From Bacillota bacterium (GTDB taxonomy: Bacteria; Bacillota; Clostridia; Oscillospirales; Oscillospiraceae): a stretch of 35,203 nucleotides of DNA. Under the pieces are notes generated by a model. That model did not search any database. It worked only from the letters and a program-made list of their open reading frames with translations, and had not been told where the DNA came from. The position numbers and the translations under genes were made by a program. Positions 6,756-15,389 of this stretch are shown here, in pieces (the stretch's first letter is position 1; every line of letters starts with the position of its first letter). Location: the NCBI GenBank assembly GCA_023402075.1, contig JAEXCS010000006.1:1-35203 (forward strand), in the 5' to 3' direction.

Positions 6756-7894
6756 CACAGCTCCTCCGCCAGCGTCCGCACAGCGGCTGCCGCCTGATCC
6801 GTCTCCGAAGTGGTATTGAAGTATCCGAAGGAAAATCGCACCGCGCCCTGTTCCTCCGTCCCCAGCGCCCGGTGAAGCCGGGGCGCGCAGTGTGCGCCGG
6901 GACGGGTGGCAATCTGAAATCGTTGTTCCAACTCGTCCGCCACCATGGAGCTGTCCCGTTCCCCTAGATTCAGCGCCACAATGGGTGCGCGAACCGCTGC
7001 CCAGAAGTCGCCGTAAACCCGCACTCCGGGAAGCTCCGCAATCCGCTCGTAAAACCGGCGGGCAAGGCCAAGATCGTGAGCGCGAACCTTTTCAATCCCC
7101 ATCTCATCCAGCCAGCCCAACGCCGCACCCAGTCCCGCGATACCGTGACCGTTCAGCGTCCCCGCCTCCATGCGAGTGGGATACTCCTGCGGCTGGGTTT
7201 CGGAAAAGCTCTGCACCCCCGTGCCGCCCACCTTAAAGGGCCGGATTTCCACGCCCGTTCCCACGCACAGTCCGCCGGTCCCCTGCGGGCCGTACAGACC
7301 CTTGTGTCCGGTGAAGCACACCGCAGCAATGCCCAAAGCTTCCATATCGATTGGCAAAAGGCCCGCCGTCTGAGATGCGTCCAGCACAAATAAAAGCCTA
7401 TGGGCGCGGCAAAATGCACTCACCCGGTCAATGTCCAGCACATCGCCGGTAAGGTTTGATGCATGGGTGCAGACCACGCCCCGCGTATTGGGTTTAAGTA
7501 GCTTTTCAAAATCGGCGTAATCTAATCGGCCCACATCGTCGGATGGAACAAAGTCCACCTCACCGCCCTGCTCCCGCAGCCGGTAAAGAGGGCGAAGAAC
7601 GGAGTTGTGCTCCCAGTCCGTGGAAATTACATGATCGCCGGGGCCGAAGAGTCCCCCGATTGCCGCATTCAGCGCCTCGGTGGAATTGAGCGCAAAGCAC
7701 ACTCGTTCGGGACTCCCGCAGCCAAACAAAGCCGCCAGCTTTTCACGGGCATCGTAAATCGTCCGGGCGGCTGTCAGCGCTTCATCATGGACGCCCCGTC
7801 CGCTGTTGCCAAACCCCTCCAGCGCAGCCAGCACCGCCTGCCCCACCGCTGGTGGCTTGGGCCGGGTGGTGGCCGCGTTGTCCAGATAAATCAC
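6755..7894 (-). CDS. Class V aminotransferase, cysteine desulfurase family
   Basis: This 379-residue PLP enzyme starts MIYLDNAATTRPKP. It binds the cofactor through Lys198 (TGHKGLYGPQGTGG), with Asp172 and Gln175 contacting the pyridine ring. The catalytic Cys336 sits in RPGAHCAPRLH, so it can form a cysteine persulfide and release alanine. Length and motifs fit the SufS/Csd-like subgroup (EF2568 type) found near selenium genes such as selD and yedF. It starts with GTG, overlapping the yedF stop as GTGA, without its own strong ribosome site, which indicates coupling. It probably passes sulfur or selenium to YedF and/or DUF3343. A SufS role in iron-sulfur assembly is less likely because no suf genes are adjacent. 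Confidence 0.9.
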   Translation of the reverse strand: MIYLDNAATTRPKPPAVGQAVLAALEGFGNSGRGVHDEALTAARTIYDAREKLAALFGCGSPERVCFALNSTEALNAAIGGLFGPGDHVISTDWEHNSVLRPLYRLREQGGEVDFVPSDDVGRLDYADFEKLLKPNTRGVVCTHASNLTGDVLDIDRVSAFCRAHRLLFVLDASQTAGLLPIDMEALGIAAVCFTGHKGLYGPQGTGGLCVGTGVEIRPFKVGGTGVQSFSETQPQEYPTRMEAGTLNGHGIAGLGAALGWLDEMGIEKVRAHDLGLARRFYERIAELPGVRVYGDFWAAVRAPIVALNLGERDSSMVADELEQRFQIATRPGAHCAPRLHRALGTEEQGAVRFSFGYFNTTSETDQAAAAVRTLAEEL

Positions 7895-8508
7895 GGCTTA
7901 ACCACTTTTCCTGCCTGCGCCAGCGTCTCCACAATTTCATACATATTCGTGACGCTGCCCACCTCCAGCTTGTCAGTCAAACCGTAAAAATTCAGGCAGG
8001 TGCCACAGGTGCGGATGTCCACGCCCTTGTCCGCCAGCGCCTTGATGTCCTCCAATGAGGCGGAATCCCGGCAGGTCAGGTGTGCGCCGCCGTTATAGAA
8101 CAGGACGGTTTTGGGAAGACTGGGAAGCTGACTCACCGCAAACAAAAAGCCCTTCATCAGTGTTTTTCCAAGCTCCTCGCTGCCCCGGCCCATCGCGTCC
8201 GTATCCACCGCCACTACAAAGCTGCCCGAGGAGGGCAACCCGCACAAATCCCCCGTAGTCTCCAGCGCAATGGGGGAAACCGGGCCAGTCACGTCCATCA
8301 CCGCGGCGGAAACACCGTTTCCCCGTTCCTCCACGCGCATAGAAAAATGATACCCTGCCGCCATGCGGCGCAAATTCTGCACCGCTACGTCGTTGTTCAC
8401 CAGAATTTCCAAAGTTCCCGCTTCTTTCATGGCTCCCAGCGCCTTTGTTGCCTTCACCACGGGGATAGGGCACTCCTCGCCTACCGCGTTTACCGTAATT
8501 TTTTCCAT
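7891..8508 (-). CDS. yedF: YedF, sulfurtransferase-like selenium-metabolism protein
   Basis: This 205-residue two-domain protein has an N-terminal TusA-like domain (about 1-75) with the active Cys13 in ECPIPVVKATKAL. The C-terminal DsrE-like domain (about 95-205) ends near a CGTC pair (Cys168, Cys171). The family is linked by gene context to selD and selenium use, and is thought to carry sulfur or selenium as a persulfide or perselenide. The chosen ATG has AGGAG upstream; the frame opens 31 codons earlier but that part overlaps the promoter. It heads the unit yedF, desulfurase, DUF3343, DUF6472. selD itself is not in the window, so selenium use in this organism is inferred. Confidence 0.9.
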   Translation of the reverse strand: MEKITVNAVGEECPIPVVKATKALGAMKEAGTLEILVNNDVAVQNLRRMAAGYHFSMRVEERGNGVSAAVMDVTGPVSPIALETTGDLCGLPSSGSFVVAVDTDAMGRGSEELGKTLMKGFLFAVSQLPSLPKTVLFYNGGAHLTCRDSASLEDIKALADKGVDIRTCGTCLNFYGLTDKLEVGSVTNMYEIVETLAQAGKVVKP

Positions 8509-8550
8509 ACCGCCGCTCCTTCCGCCCGTCCGGGCTGTTCTTGTCCCTTT

Positions 8551-8579
8551 ATTGTAGACGCAGCCCGGGAGAATTTCAA
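8551..8579 (-). promoter_or_regulatory. Sigma-A promoter of the yedF unit
   Basis: The minus strand has a -35 TTGAAA (8574-8579), a 17-base spacer and a -10 TACAAT (8551-8556). The start of yedF is about 43 bases downstream. Confidence 0.75.
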
Positions 8580-8668
8580 CAGTTGCTTTCAATATGTGCA
8601 CAGTTTTTATAGAAAGGACCGATGCACAGCAAAATTTTTATCAAATTCGTCATATTTCTTGGATTTTC

Positions 8669-8722
8669 TTGACACAGAAGCCGTCCGCGCATAGAATAGA
8701 ATCCGTTCACACCCCGAACGGA
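8669..8722 (+). promoter_or_regulatory. lysA promoter with a hairpin at the transcript start
   Basis: The plus strand has a -35 TTGACA (8669-8674), a 17-base spacer and a -10 TAGAAT (8692-8697). The predicted transcript begins near 8704, inside a seven-base stem (8702-8708 with 8716-8722, loop ACACCCC). That would put a hairpin at the 5' end. No lysine riboswitch fits in the 25 bases that remain before the gene. Confidence 0.75.
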
Positions 8723-8747
8723 CTTGAATAAATTGTGAGGTTTTCCC

Positions 8748-10004
8748 ATGAAAAAGCCCTTTTTGACAAAAGATCAGTTGGAGGCCGTGGCCGTCCAATA
8801 CCCCACCCCCTTTCATATTTACGACGAACGGGGCATTCGGGAAAACGCCCGCCGTCTGAATGCCGCCTTTGCCTGGAACCCCGGCTTCCGGGAGTATTTT
8901 GCTGTGAAGGCCACCCCCACCCCGGCGATTTTGAAAATTCTCCACGAGGAAGGCTGCGGATGCGACTGTTCCTCCCTCACGGAGCTGATGCTGGCGGACA
9001 AATGCGGTGTTCGGGGACAGGAAATTATGTTCTCCTCCAACAATACGCCTGCCGAAGAATATGAACTGGCAGACCGGCTGGGCGCCGTCATCAATCTGGA
9101 TGACATCACCCATGTGGAGTTTTTAGAGCAGTCCATCGGCCATATCCCCGAGAAAATCAGCTGCCGGTACAATCCCGGCGGCATGTTCACGCTGGGCGAA
9201 ACCCGCGAGGGCTTTCAGGTGATGGACAACCCCGGCGACGCAAAATACGGCATGACCCGCGCCCAGATCGCAGACGCGTATCAGATGCTGCGGGACAAGG
9301 GCGCTAAGGAATTCGGCATCCATGCCTTTTTGGCCTCCAACACGTTGTCCAACGAATATTATCCCGCCCTTGCTAAAGTCCTGTTCCAGCTTGCGGTGGA
9401 GCTGAAGGAAGAAACGGGTTGCCACATCACCTTCATCAACCTCTCCGGCGGCGTGGGCATCCCCTATCAGCCGGACGCACCGGAAAACGACATTGCCGCC
9501 ATCGGCGAGGGTGTACGCCGGGTCTATGAGGAAGTGCTGGTTCCCGCCGGAATGGGAGACGTTTCGCTGTACTCGGAACTGGGTCGGTTTATGCTGGCGC
9601 CCTATGGGCACCTTGTCACCCGCGCGGTTCACGAAAAGCACATTTATAAAGAGTATATCGGCGTGGACGCCTGCGCCTGCAATTTGATGCGCCCCGCCAT
9701 GTACGGGTCCTACCACCACATCACCGTGTCTGGAAAAGAAGATGTCCCCTGTGACCACAAGTACGACGTAGCGGGCGGCCTGTGCGAAAACAACGACAAA
9801 TTCGCCGTTGACCGGATGCTTCCTAAAATCGACCGGGGCGACCTGCTTGTGATTCACGACACCGGTGCTCACGGCTTTGCCATGGGCTATAACTACAACG
9901 GAAAACTCCGTTCCGCAGAGCTTCTTTGGAAGGAAGACGGCAGCCCGGAGCTGATTCGCCGCGCAGAAACCGTGGAGGACTATTTCTCAACGGTGGTCTG
10001 GTAA
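8748..10004 (+). CDS. lysA: Diaminopimelate decarboxylase
   Basis: This 418-residue fold-type III PLP enzyme converts meso-diaminopimelate to lysine and CO2, the last step of lysine synthesis. Lys54 in YFAVKATP is the PLP lysine of the alanine-racemase-like barrel (about 25-290). A glycine loop INLSGGVGIPY binds the phosphate. The C-terminal beta domain has the active-site motif GGLCENNDKFA and the tyrosine-containing MGYNYNGK region. The length is normal. GAGG lies about eight bases before ATG. It is transcribed alone from its own promoter and ends in a terminator shared with the opposing cell-envelope unit. Control by lysine is not visible in the leader. Confidence 0.94.
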   Translation: MKKPFLTKDQLEAVAVQYPTPFHIYDERGIRENARRLNAAFAWNPGFREYFAVKATPTPAILKILHEEGCGCDCSSLTELMLADKCGVRGQEIMFSSNNTPAEEYELADRLGAVINLDDITHVEFLEQSIGHIPEKISCRYNPGGMFTLGETREGFQVMDNPGDAKYGMTRAQIADAYQMLRDKGAKEFGIHAFLASNTLSNEYYPALAKVLFQLAVELKEETGCHITFINLSGGVGIPYQPDAPENDIAAIGEGVRRVYEEVLVPAGMGDVSLYSELGRFMLAPYGHLVTRAVHEKHIYKEYIGVDACACNLMRPAMYGSYHHITVSGKEDVPCDHKYDVAGGLCENNDKFAVDRMLPKIDRGDLLVIHDTGAHGFAMGYNYNGKLRSAELLWKEDGSPELIRRAETVEDYFSTVVW

Positions 10005-10072
10005 ATTTTCGGGAAAACCCACCCTTCAGCGCAATGGTCCGGCTTTTCAGCCGCGATTTAATTCAACAAAAT

Positions 10073-10115
10073 AAACAGCGCGAGACGGATATTGCATCCG
10101 TCCCGCGCTGTTTTT
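10073..10115. terminator. Bidirectional terminator after lysA
   Basis: A long hairpin pairs 10074-10090 with 10096-10112, with one mismatch and an ATTGC loop. It is flanked by AAA on the left and TTTTT on the right. It ends lysA and probably also the minus-strand envelope unit. The short stretch 10116-10190 holds nothing recognisable. Confidence 0.85.
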
Positions 10116-10190
10116 GTACTTCACTACTCCCTGCGTGGAGCATTGATATGCCCGGGTTTTTGATTCACCCAAACCAAGGCACTCCGTGAT

Positions 10191-10490
10191 TCAGGTCAGA
10201 AGGCCGGCACCCTTCAAAACCACCGCTGCGGCCATGGCCAGCAGCACTGTCAGCCCCCCCTGCCCTGCCAGACGGTTTCCGGAGATTAGCTCCTTGCCCC
10301 CGTCCTGTCGGCAGGCAATCATCAAAAACAGCGTGGCAAGGGATACCCCCGCCGCCGCAACGGCCACGCCCCCCAGCACAATCTCTGGGAAGCTCAGCGC
10401 CCGCCCCAGAAAATAAAGCAGCAGCCCCACAGCGGAGACAATGCTCCCGGCGTTGATCCACCGTTTTTTCTTCGTAAAATCTTCCTGCAT
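10191..10490 (-). CDS. Small two-to-three-helix membrane protein, unknown function
   Basis: This protein has 99 residues from the chosen start MQEDFTKKKRWINAG. A basic N-terminus is followed by hydrophobic segments at about 14-34, 38-62 and 78-97, so it is a small integral membrane protein. I do not recognise the family. The start was placed at 10490 because a GGAG sits eight bases upstream; earlier ATGs at 10496 and 10514 are worse spaced or lack a site. It lies 84 bases after the PBP stop, on the same strand and before the same terminator, so it probably belongs to the envelope unit. Confidence 0.6.
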   Translation of the reverse strand: MQEDFTKKKRWINAGSIVSAVGLLLYFLGRALSFPEIVLGGVAVAAAGVSLATLFLMIACRQDGGKELISGNRLAGQGGLTVLLAMAAAVVLKGAGLLT

Positions 10491-10574
10491 GTCCATCTCT
10501 CCGGTTTCTGTCATCTTGAAGGCGCGGATGATTTTTCGCTTCCCGAAAAACGCTTCCCGCACGCATTTGACTGG

Positions 10575-11945
10575 TTAGTACCCGTTTACAATTGCATCCA
10601 GCACCCGGCCCGCCACCGTTCCGGCCACGGACGCGCCGCCGCCGCCGTTTTCCACCAGCGCCACAAAGGCATAGGGCGTGTCCTCATCCCTGAGAAAGCC
10701 GGTAAACCAGGCGTGGGGCGTTTTGCCCTCTCCCACCTCCGCCGTGCCGGACTTGGCGCAGATATCCATGTTGGGAAAGCGCTTTGTTCCATAGTTTTCC
10801 GTCACATTGTTTGCCATCAGGTCCGCCAGCGTCTCCGCGGTGGCAGCGTTAATCAGCCGCCCGGTGTGGTGTGTCAGATTCAGGGAGGAGGGAAGGCCCA
10901 GACTGTCGCGGGTTTTTAAAATCAACTTAGGTACAGCCGCTTTTCCCCCGTTTCCAATGGCCCCCATGTAAACCATCAGGGCACAGGGATTCACCGTGTC
11001 GTGAAACTGGCCCACTCCGGCCCAGCCAAGCTCCCCGTCGGTGATGCCATCGAAGGAAAAGCTTCCCTTGGCGGTGGGCAAACCGCTGACGGAATAGCTG
11101 TCCGTCAGCCCCGCCTTTGCCGCATAAGATGCCAGCGTGTCCGCCCCCAGCTCCTCTGCCATCTCCGCAAAGGCCACGTTGCAGGAGTTTGCCAGTGCCT
11201 CGGCAAACGTCTCGTCTCCGTGCGTCCCGGAGCAGACGATCGTCTCCTCCCCAATTTTCACAGAGCCTTGGCAGTTCCATGTCCGTGTGTCATAGTCCGG
11301 CAGCTTTTCAATGGCCGCCGCCGCTGTCACTGTTTTAAACACAGAGCCGGGGGTAAACGTGGAGGATAAAAACCGGTTGAGATACGCGCCCTTATACCGG
11401 TCGTTTTCCAAAATGTCCGCCGGGACGTTCAACGGGTCGTAGCTGGGCGCGGAAACCATGCACAAAATTTCCCCGGTTTTGTAGTTGTAGACAGCCACGG
11501 TTCCCGCCCGTCCGTTCAGCGCCTGATACGCCTCGTAATTATACCGCGCGTCAATCGTCAGGTACATGGAATTTCCCTGATGGGCGGAAAACGCACCGTT
11601 TACAAGGTCATACCCCGTCAGCTTGTCGGCAAAGGCATTCAGCACGCCGGTACCGATACTGCCCTGCAAATCTCCCACAGCGTGGAGGGTGGATTTGCGA
11701 ACCGTCTCGTTTTGGTAATAGGTGCGGTTTCCCCCGTCGTCCACGGCGGAGAGCACGTCTCCGTCCCGATCAAGCACTGTCCCGCTGGTCAAAACGCCCG
11801 CGTTGTTATATAGATGCCGGTTAAAAGCCGAGGAGGCCCAGCTGCCCCCATGCATCAAAAATCTTCCCACAAAAAAGAGCAGTCCCAGTCCCAGTGCCCC
11901 CGCCAAAAGCAGACACAGCACCGCCCTCCGTTCAATTTTCCGCAT
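10575..11945 (-). CDS. Class B penicillin-binding protein (PbpA/FtsI-like transpeptidase)
   Basis: This 456-residue protein has one N-terminal membrane anchor (about 9-30) and a short linker domain. The transpeptidase domain has SxxK at Ser201-Lys204 (TPGSVFKTV), SxN at 254-256 (NSCNVAF) and KSGT at 398-401. It should cross-link peptidoglycan peptides outside the membrane. It is shorter than FtsI or PBP2 of 600-700 residues and resembles actinobacterial PbpA in size. The start is inside the end of the FHA-SEDS gene (14-base overlap) with AGGAGG upstream, so the two products are made together and probably form a SEDS polymerase/transpeptidase pair. The upstream open frame to 12161 overlaps the FHA-SEDS gene and is not used. 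Confidence 0.92.
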   Translation of the reverse strand: MRKIERRAVLCLLLAGALGLGLLFFVGRFLMHGGSWASSAFNRHLYNNAGVLTSGTVLDRDGDVLSAVDDGGNRTYYQNETVRKSTLHAVGDLQGSIGTGVLNAFADKLTGYDLVNGAFSAHQGNSMYLTIDARYNYEAYQALNGRAGTVAVYNYKTGEILCMVSAPSYDPLNVPADILENDRYKGAYLNRFLSSTFTPGSVFKTVTAAAAIEKLPDYDTRTWNCQGSVKIGEETIVCSGTHGDETFAEALANSCNVAFAEMAEELGADTLASYAAKAGLTDSYSVSGLPTAKGSFSFDGITDGELGWAGVGQFHDTVNPCALMVYMGAIGNGGKAAVPKLILKTRDSLGLPSSLNLTHHTGRLINAATAETLADLMANNVTENYGTKRFPNMDICAKSGTAEVGEGKTPHAWFTGFLRDEDTPYAFVALVENGGGGASVAGTVAGRVLDAIVNGY

Positions 11946-13932
11946 GGCGGTCCTCCTCTCCGTCGATTTCCCGGTTTCGGAGAAACTCCGGTATGGTAAA
12001 CGAATTTTCATCGTCAAAGTACAGTCTCTGCGTATCGTCTTCCTGCGTAAATCCCGCTCCTGCCGACGCATTTTCTCCGCCGCGTCCCGGGTTGAACCGT
12101 CCATCGTTCCCCGCAGGCCCGTACATTTCGTCCTCCCTGACAGGCTCCCGGCGGAATTCATCCTCCCGCACCGGTTCCGTCCGGCGGCGAGTCTCCTCCG
12201 TCAAGCGCTTTCCCGGCCCCCGCCGGATGGCAAAGCTGGCATTTTCCCGGGTGTCCGTGGCCTTCAAAAAGGCCAGCAGCCCCCATGCCGACAGCATGGC
12301 AGACCCGCCGTTGGATACGAAGGGCAGCGTCACCCCCGTCAGGGGCAGCAGGTCCACAGAGCCGAATACGTTCAGGCACGTCTGAAACACCATCAGCGAC
12401 CCGGCAGCGCAGGCGGCAATGACATAAAAGCTGGACCGCCCCACCCGGCACGCCCGGACGGCAAACACCGCCAGCGTCACGATGGAGGCAATGGCCAGCA
12501 CCGCCACAATCAGCCCCCACTCCTCACACAGCATGCCGAATACCAGATCCGTGTCCCCCGCCGGGATTTTGTAAAGCCAGCCCCTTCCTGCCCCCATCCC
12601 CACAAGACCGCCGCTGGCGGCGGCGGACATGGTTCTGGTCTGCTGATAGGCTGCGCCCACCGACGCGTTTTGCCACGCGTGACCCCATGTGGCAAACCGG
12701 CTGAGGATATACGGCTTAAACTGCACAATCAGTCCCGCGCCAAACACCGCTCCGCCGCAAATCAGCCCCAGCGTGGCAAAGTCCCCGGAGCGGAGATAAG
12801 CAATCACCAAAAACGTGACGAAAAAAACGGCAGCGGTTCCAAAATCGCTCATCAGCCCCAGACACCCGATGCAAACTCCGGTGAGGACGATGAACAGCGT
12901 CAGGTTCCGTCTGCGGAACAGACGCTCCAGCGTGGCAGACCCGGCAAAAATGTAAAAGATTTTCGCAATTTCTGAGGGCTGAATGGAAAACGGCCCCAGA
13001 ATAATCCAGTTCTTCGCGCCGAATACGCGGCTGCCAAGCACCAGTGTCACACCCAAAAGCCCCATGGCCACCGCCGCAGAAATCCAGCGGAGCTTCTGTA
13101 CCCGACTTAAATCCCGTAAAGCCAGTCCCAGCGCCAGAAACACCACCAGTCCCAGCACAATGGCAATAAATTGCTTGAGCAGCGACCCCGGTGCTGAGGA
13201 CGCAGTGACAGAAAGGGACAGTGTAGACAGGAAAAATGCGATGGTTTCCATCTCAAAGCCCACGCATTTTGTGCTCCGTAGGGCGATGTAGTAAATCCAC
13301 ATGACCGCCGTCAAACCCAAAAAGCTCAGGGGCAAGGCCACAGTGGCCTTCTCCCCTGCCGCCACAATCAACTGAAGGCAGGCCAAAACCTGAAACACTG
13401 TCAGCCACAGAAACGAAGGCCACACGGCGGCGGGCCGCTCCGCCTGCCGCCGCCGCTCTGTCTCCTCCCGCTCGCCCACGGTCTGGGGCAGAAACAAAAG
13501 GGGCACGCCGCCAAGGCCCACGGTATCCCCCACCCGCACAGGGGCGGAGGTCGTCACCACCTCGCCGTTTAGCTGCGTGCTGCCCTTTGAGCTGAGATCA
13601 TACAGCGTCCAGTCCCCCTCGTCGTTGCGGCACAGGGCCGCATGCTGGCGGGAAATACTGGGATAGTTCAAAATCACGTCGGCCGTTTTGCTGCGGCCCA
13701 GAATGTTTTCCCAGTGGGTCAGCGGCAGCGCCGTGCCGTTGGGAAGACTCAGCTGAGCCCAGGTTTCCGGCGTGTGAGGAATCCGCATAAGCCCCCGGAT
13801 CGCTCGAAATAAAATCAAAATCGCCAGCACCGGGAACAAAAACCGAACCACGGCAGAAAACCACGCGCCCGCCATTGGCACAGCGGCAAGTGCCGCCGTC
13901 ACAGCGTCCAGCGCAGATTGCACAACAGTCAT
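11932..13932 (-). CDS. FHA domain fused to an FtsW/RodA/SpoVE (SEDS) glycan polymerase
   Basis: This 666-residue fusion starts with a membrane segment (about 28-46). A cytoplasmic FHA domain follows (about 57-148) with GRS (79-81), SRQH (94-97) and NG (122-123), the phosphothreonine-binding residues. A SEDS domain of about ten membrane helices runs from about 165 to 575. It contains DTDLVFGMLCEEWG near 455-470, where the catalytic Asp of SEDS glycosyltransferases lies, and a Pro/Gly-rich TGVTLPFVSNGGSA motif. A charged cytoplasmic tail of about 90 residues ends the protein. It should polymerise lipid II glycan chains, with activity possibly tuned by Ser/Thr kinase signalling. The start has GGAGG seven bases away. 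It is normally two separate proteins in mycobacteria. Confidence 0.93.
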   Translation of the reverse strand: MTVVQSALDAVTAALAAVPMAGAWFSAVVRFLFPVLAILILFRAIRGLMRIPHTPETWAQLSLPNGTALPLTHWENILGRSKTADVILNYPSISRQHAALCRNDEGDWTLYDLSSKGSTQLNGEVVTTSAPVRVGDTVGLGGVPLLFLPQTVGEREETERRRQAERPAAVWPSFLWLTVFQVLACLQLIVAAGEKATVALPLSFLGLTAVMWIYYIALRSTKCVGFEMETIAFFLSTLSLSVTASSAPGSLLKQFIAIVLGLVVFLALGLALRDLSRVQKLRWISAAVAMGLLGVTLVLGSRVFGAKNWIILGPFSIQPSEIAKIFYIFAGSATLERLFRRRNLTLFIVLTGVCIGCLGLMSDFGTAAVFFVTFLVIAYLRSGDFATLGLICGGAVFGAGLIVQFKPYILSRFATWGHAWQNASVGAAYQQTRTMSAAASGGLVGMGAGRGWLYKIPAGDTDLVFGMLCEEWGLIVAVLAIASIVTLAVFAVRACRVGRSSFYVIAACAAGSLMVFQTCLNVFGSVDLLPLTGVTLPFVSNGGSAMLSAWGLLAFLKATDTRENASFAIRRGPGKRLTEETRRRTEPVREDEFRREPVREDEMYGPAGNDGRFNPGRGGENASAGAGFTQEDDTQRLYFDDENSFTIPEFLRNREIDGEEDRHAEN

Positions 13933-14053
13933 CTCACCGCCTCCTCTCCACACCCCAAAGGGCATTCATTTGCTGCTTTTGCAGCTCCCGCAGCCTTCTC
14001 CGGCTCCGTTTTCTCAGTTTCGCTTTTTCCTGCGAGGCAATTCCCGACGGACT

Positions 14054-15241
14054 TTAACCGCGCAGCTCCATCAGCTTCTGCTTCAGCTCGCCCTCGATGC
14101 GGCCAAGCTCAACCTCCGCGGCCCTGCGCCTTACCGCGCTCTCCCGCTGAACGGTCATCACCTCATCCAGCGTGGAGATGAGCTGCTGGTTGGTGTGCTG
14201 AAGGGTTTCAATGTCCACAATAGACCGCTCCGCCTCCTTGGCGGCGGCCACAGTTCCCATTTTCAGCATATCCGCGTTCTTCCTCAAAAGCTGATTGGTG
14301 GTGTCGGTCACGGCAGACTGGGCTGCGGTGGCCAGGTGGGAGTGCTCCAGCCCCAGGGACAGCACCATCTGAGACTTCCACAGGGGAATGGTATTCACCA
14401 AAGACGACTGGATTTTTTCCACCATCAGCGTGTCGTTGTTCTGCAAAAGCCGGGTCTGCGGCCCCATCTGCACGGAAATCATGCGGGTCAGCTCCAGATC
14501 GTGGAGCTTCTTTTCAAACCGCTCGCACATCTGCACCCGGTCGTTATACGCCTGCGCATCCTCCTGCGTGCCGGTGGCCTCCGCTTTTTTGCGCAGCTCC
14601 TCCAGCTCTCCGGCCCGATAGTCGGCAAGGCGTTTCTTTCCTGCCAGAATGTACATGGTAAGTTCCTTGTAATATTTCAGGTTCAGCTCGTACATCTGGT
14701 CCAGCATCGCCACATCCTTCAGCAGGACAATCTGGTGCTGCTCCAGTTCCCGGGCAATGCGCTCCACATTTGTCTCCACCTTGGCATACTGGGCCTTCAT
14801 CGTCTGCATTTTGTTCCCGGCCTTTTTAAACGCGCCGAACAGGCCCTTTTTCTCCTCTTCCTCGCCAAAGCCCCGCAGCTCTGCCACCAACGAGGATAGG
14901 GACTTTCCCACGTCGCCCAAATCCTTTGTCTTTACAGAGCTGAGCGCGTTTTCGGAGAAGCCCGCCACGTTTTTCTGCGCTGCCGCGCCGTACTGCAAAA
15001 TCATGTTGGAGTCCGCGAGGTCGATTTTTTTAGAAAATTCCTCAACAGCCTTTTTTTCCTGCTCGTTTAAAAGGCTTTCATCCAGCCGGACAGGCTCTGC
15101 CTCCGGCTTGGGCGCGGACGCCGCCGGAGCAGCGGGGGCAGACGCCGCCGTATCCTCCAACGTCAGTTCCGGAACAGCCTGCGCCGCAGCCGCGGTAGAT
15201 TCCAGCGTCAGCTCGGGCACTTTTCCAATCTCATCAGCCAT
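14054..15241 (-). CDS. TelA-like (toxic anion resistance) protein
   Basis: This 395-residue soluble protein has an Ala/Pro-rich acidic N-terminus with two PELTLE repeats (about 8-50). A long alpha-helical TelA domain follows (about 70-390), with the family's GLFGAFKKA, KDVAMLDQMYELNLKYY, and TIPLWKSQMVLSLG-like signatures. TelA/KlaA proteins are named for tellurite resistance, but in many Firmicutes they are housekeeping proteins of unclear, probably envelope-stress-related, function. The ATG has GGAGG eight bases upstream; an alternative ATG lies five codons earlier. It leads the unit with the FHA-SEDS and PBP genes, 121 bases before the FHA start codon, which hints at a link to cell-wall synthesis. 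The 'tellurite' label should not be taken literally. Confidence 0.88.
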   Translation of the reverse strand: MADEIGKVPELTLESTAAAAQAVPELTLEDTAASAPAAPAASAPKPEAEPVRLDESLLNEQEKKAVEEFSKKIDLADSNMILQYGAAAQKNVAGFSENALSSVKTKDLGDVGKSLSSLVAELRGFGEEEEKKGLFGAFKKAGNKMQTMKAQYAKVETNVERIARELEQHQIVLLKDVAMLDQMYELNLKYYKELTMYILAGKKRLADYRAGELEELRKKAEATGTQEDAQAYNDRVQMCERFEKKLHDLELTRMISVQMGPQTRLLQNNDTLMVEKIQSSLVNTIPLWKSQMVLSLGLEHSHLATAAQSAVTDTTNQLLRKNADMLKMGTVAAAKEAERSIVDIETLQHTNQQLISTLDEVMTVQRESAVRRRAAEVELGRIEGELKQKLMELRG

Positions 15242-15389
15242 GTTTTCTTCCTCCATGCATTTATTTGCCGCTTCGCGGCCCGCGCGGCCGGGGCCTGTCC
15301 CTCTCGCCTGCGCAATGCCGGAAAGGACTTTGCGAACGGCTGTGGAAAGCCCCTCCGTCCCGTCCTCCGGCCCTGATTCCAATTGATTT

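Noticed and set aside
8698..8747. Possible lysine riboswitch before lysA
   Set aside because: The leader is only about 45 bases, far too short for an L box.
11722..12975. 417-codon plus-strand open frame
   Set aside because: It lies opposite the PBP and FHA-SEDS genes, whose motifs are unmistakable, and its composition (Pro/Arg/His-rich) is that of an antisense shadow.
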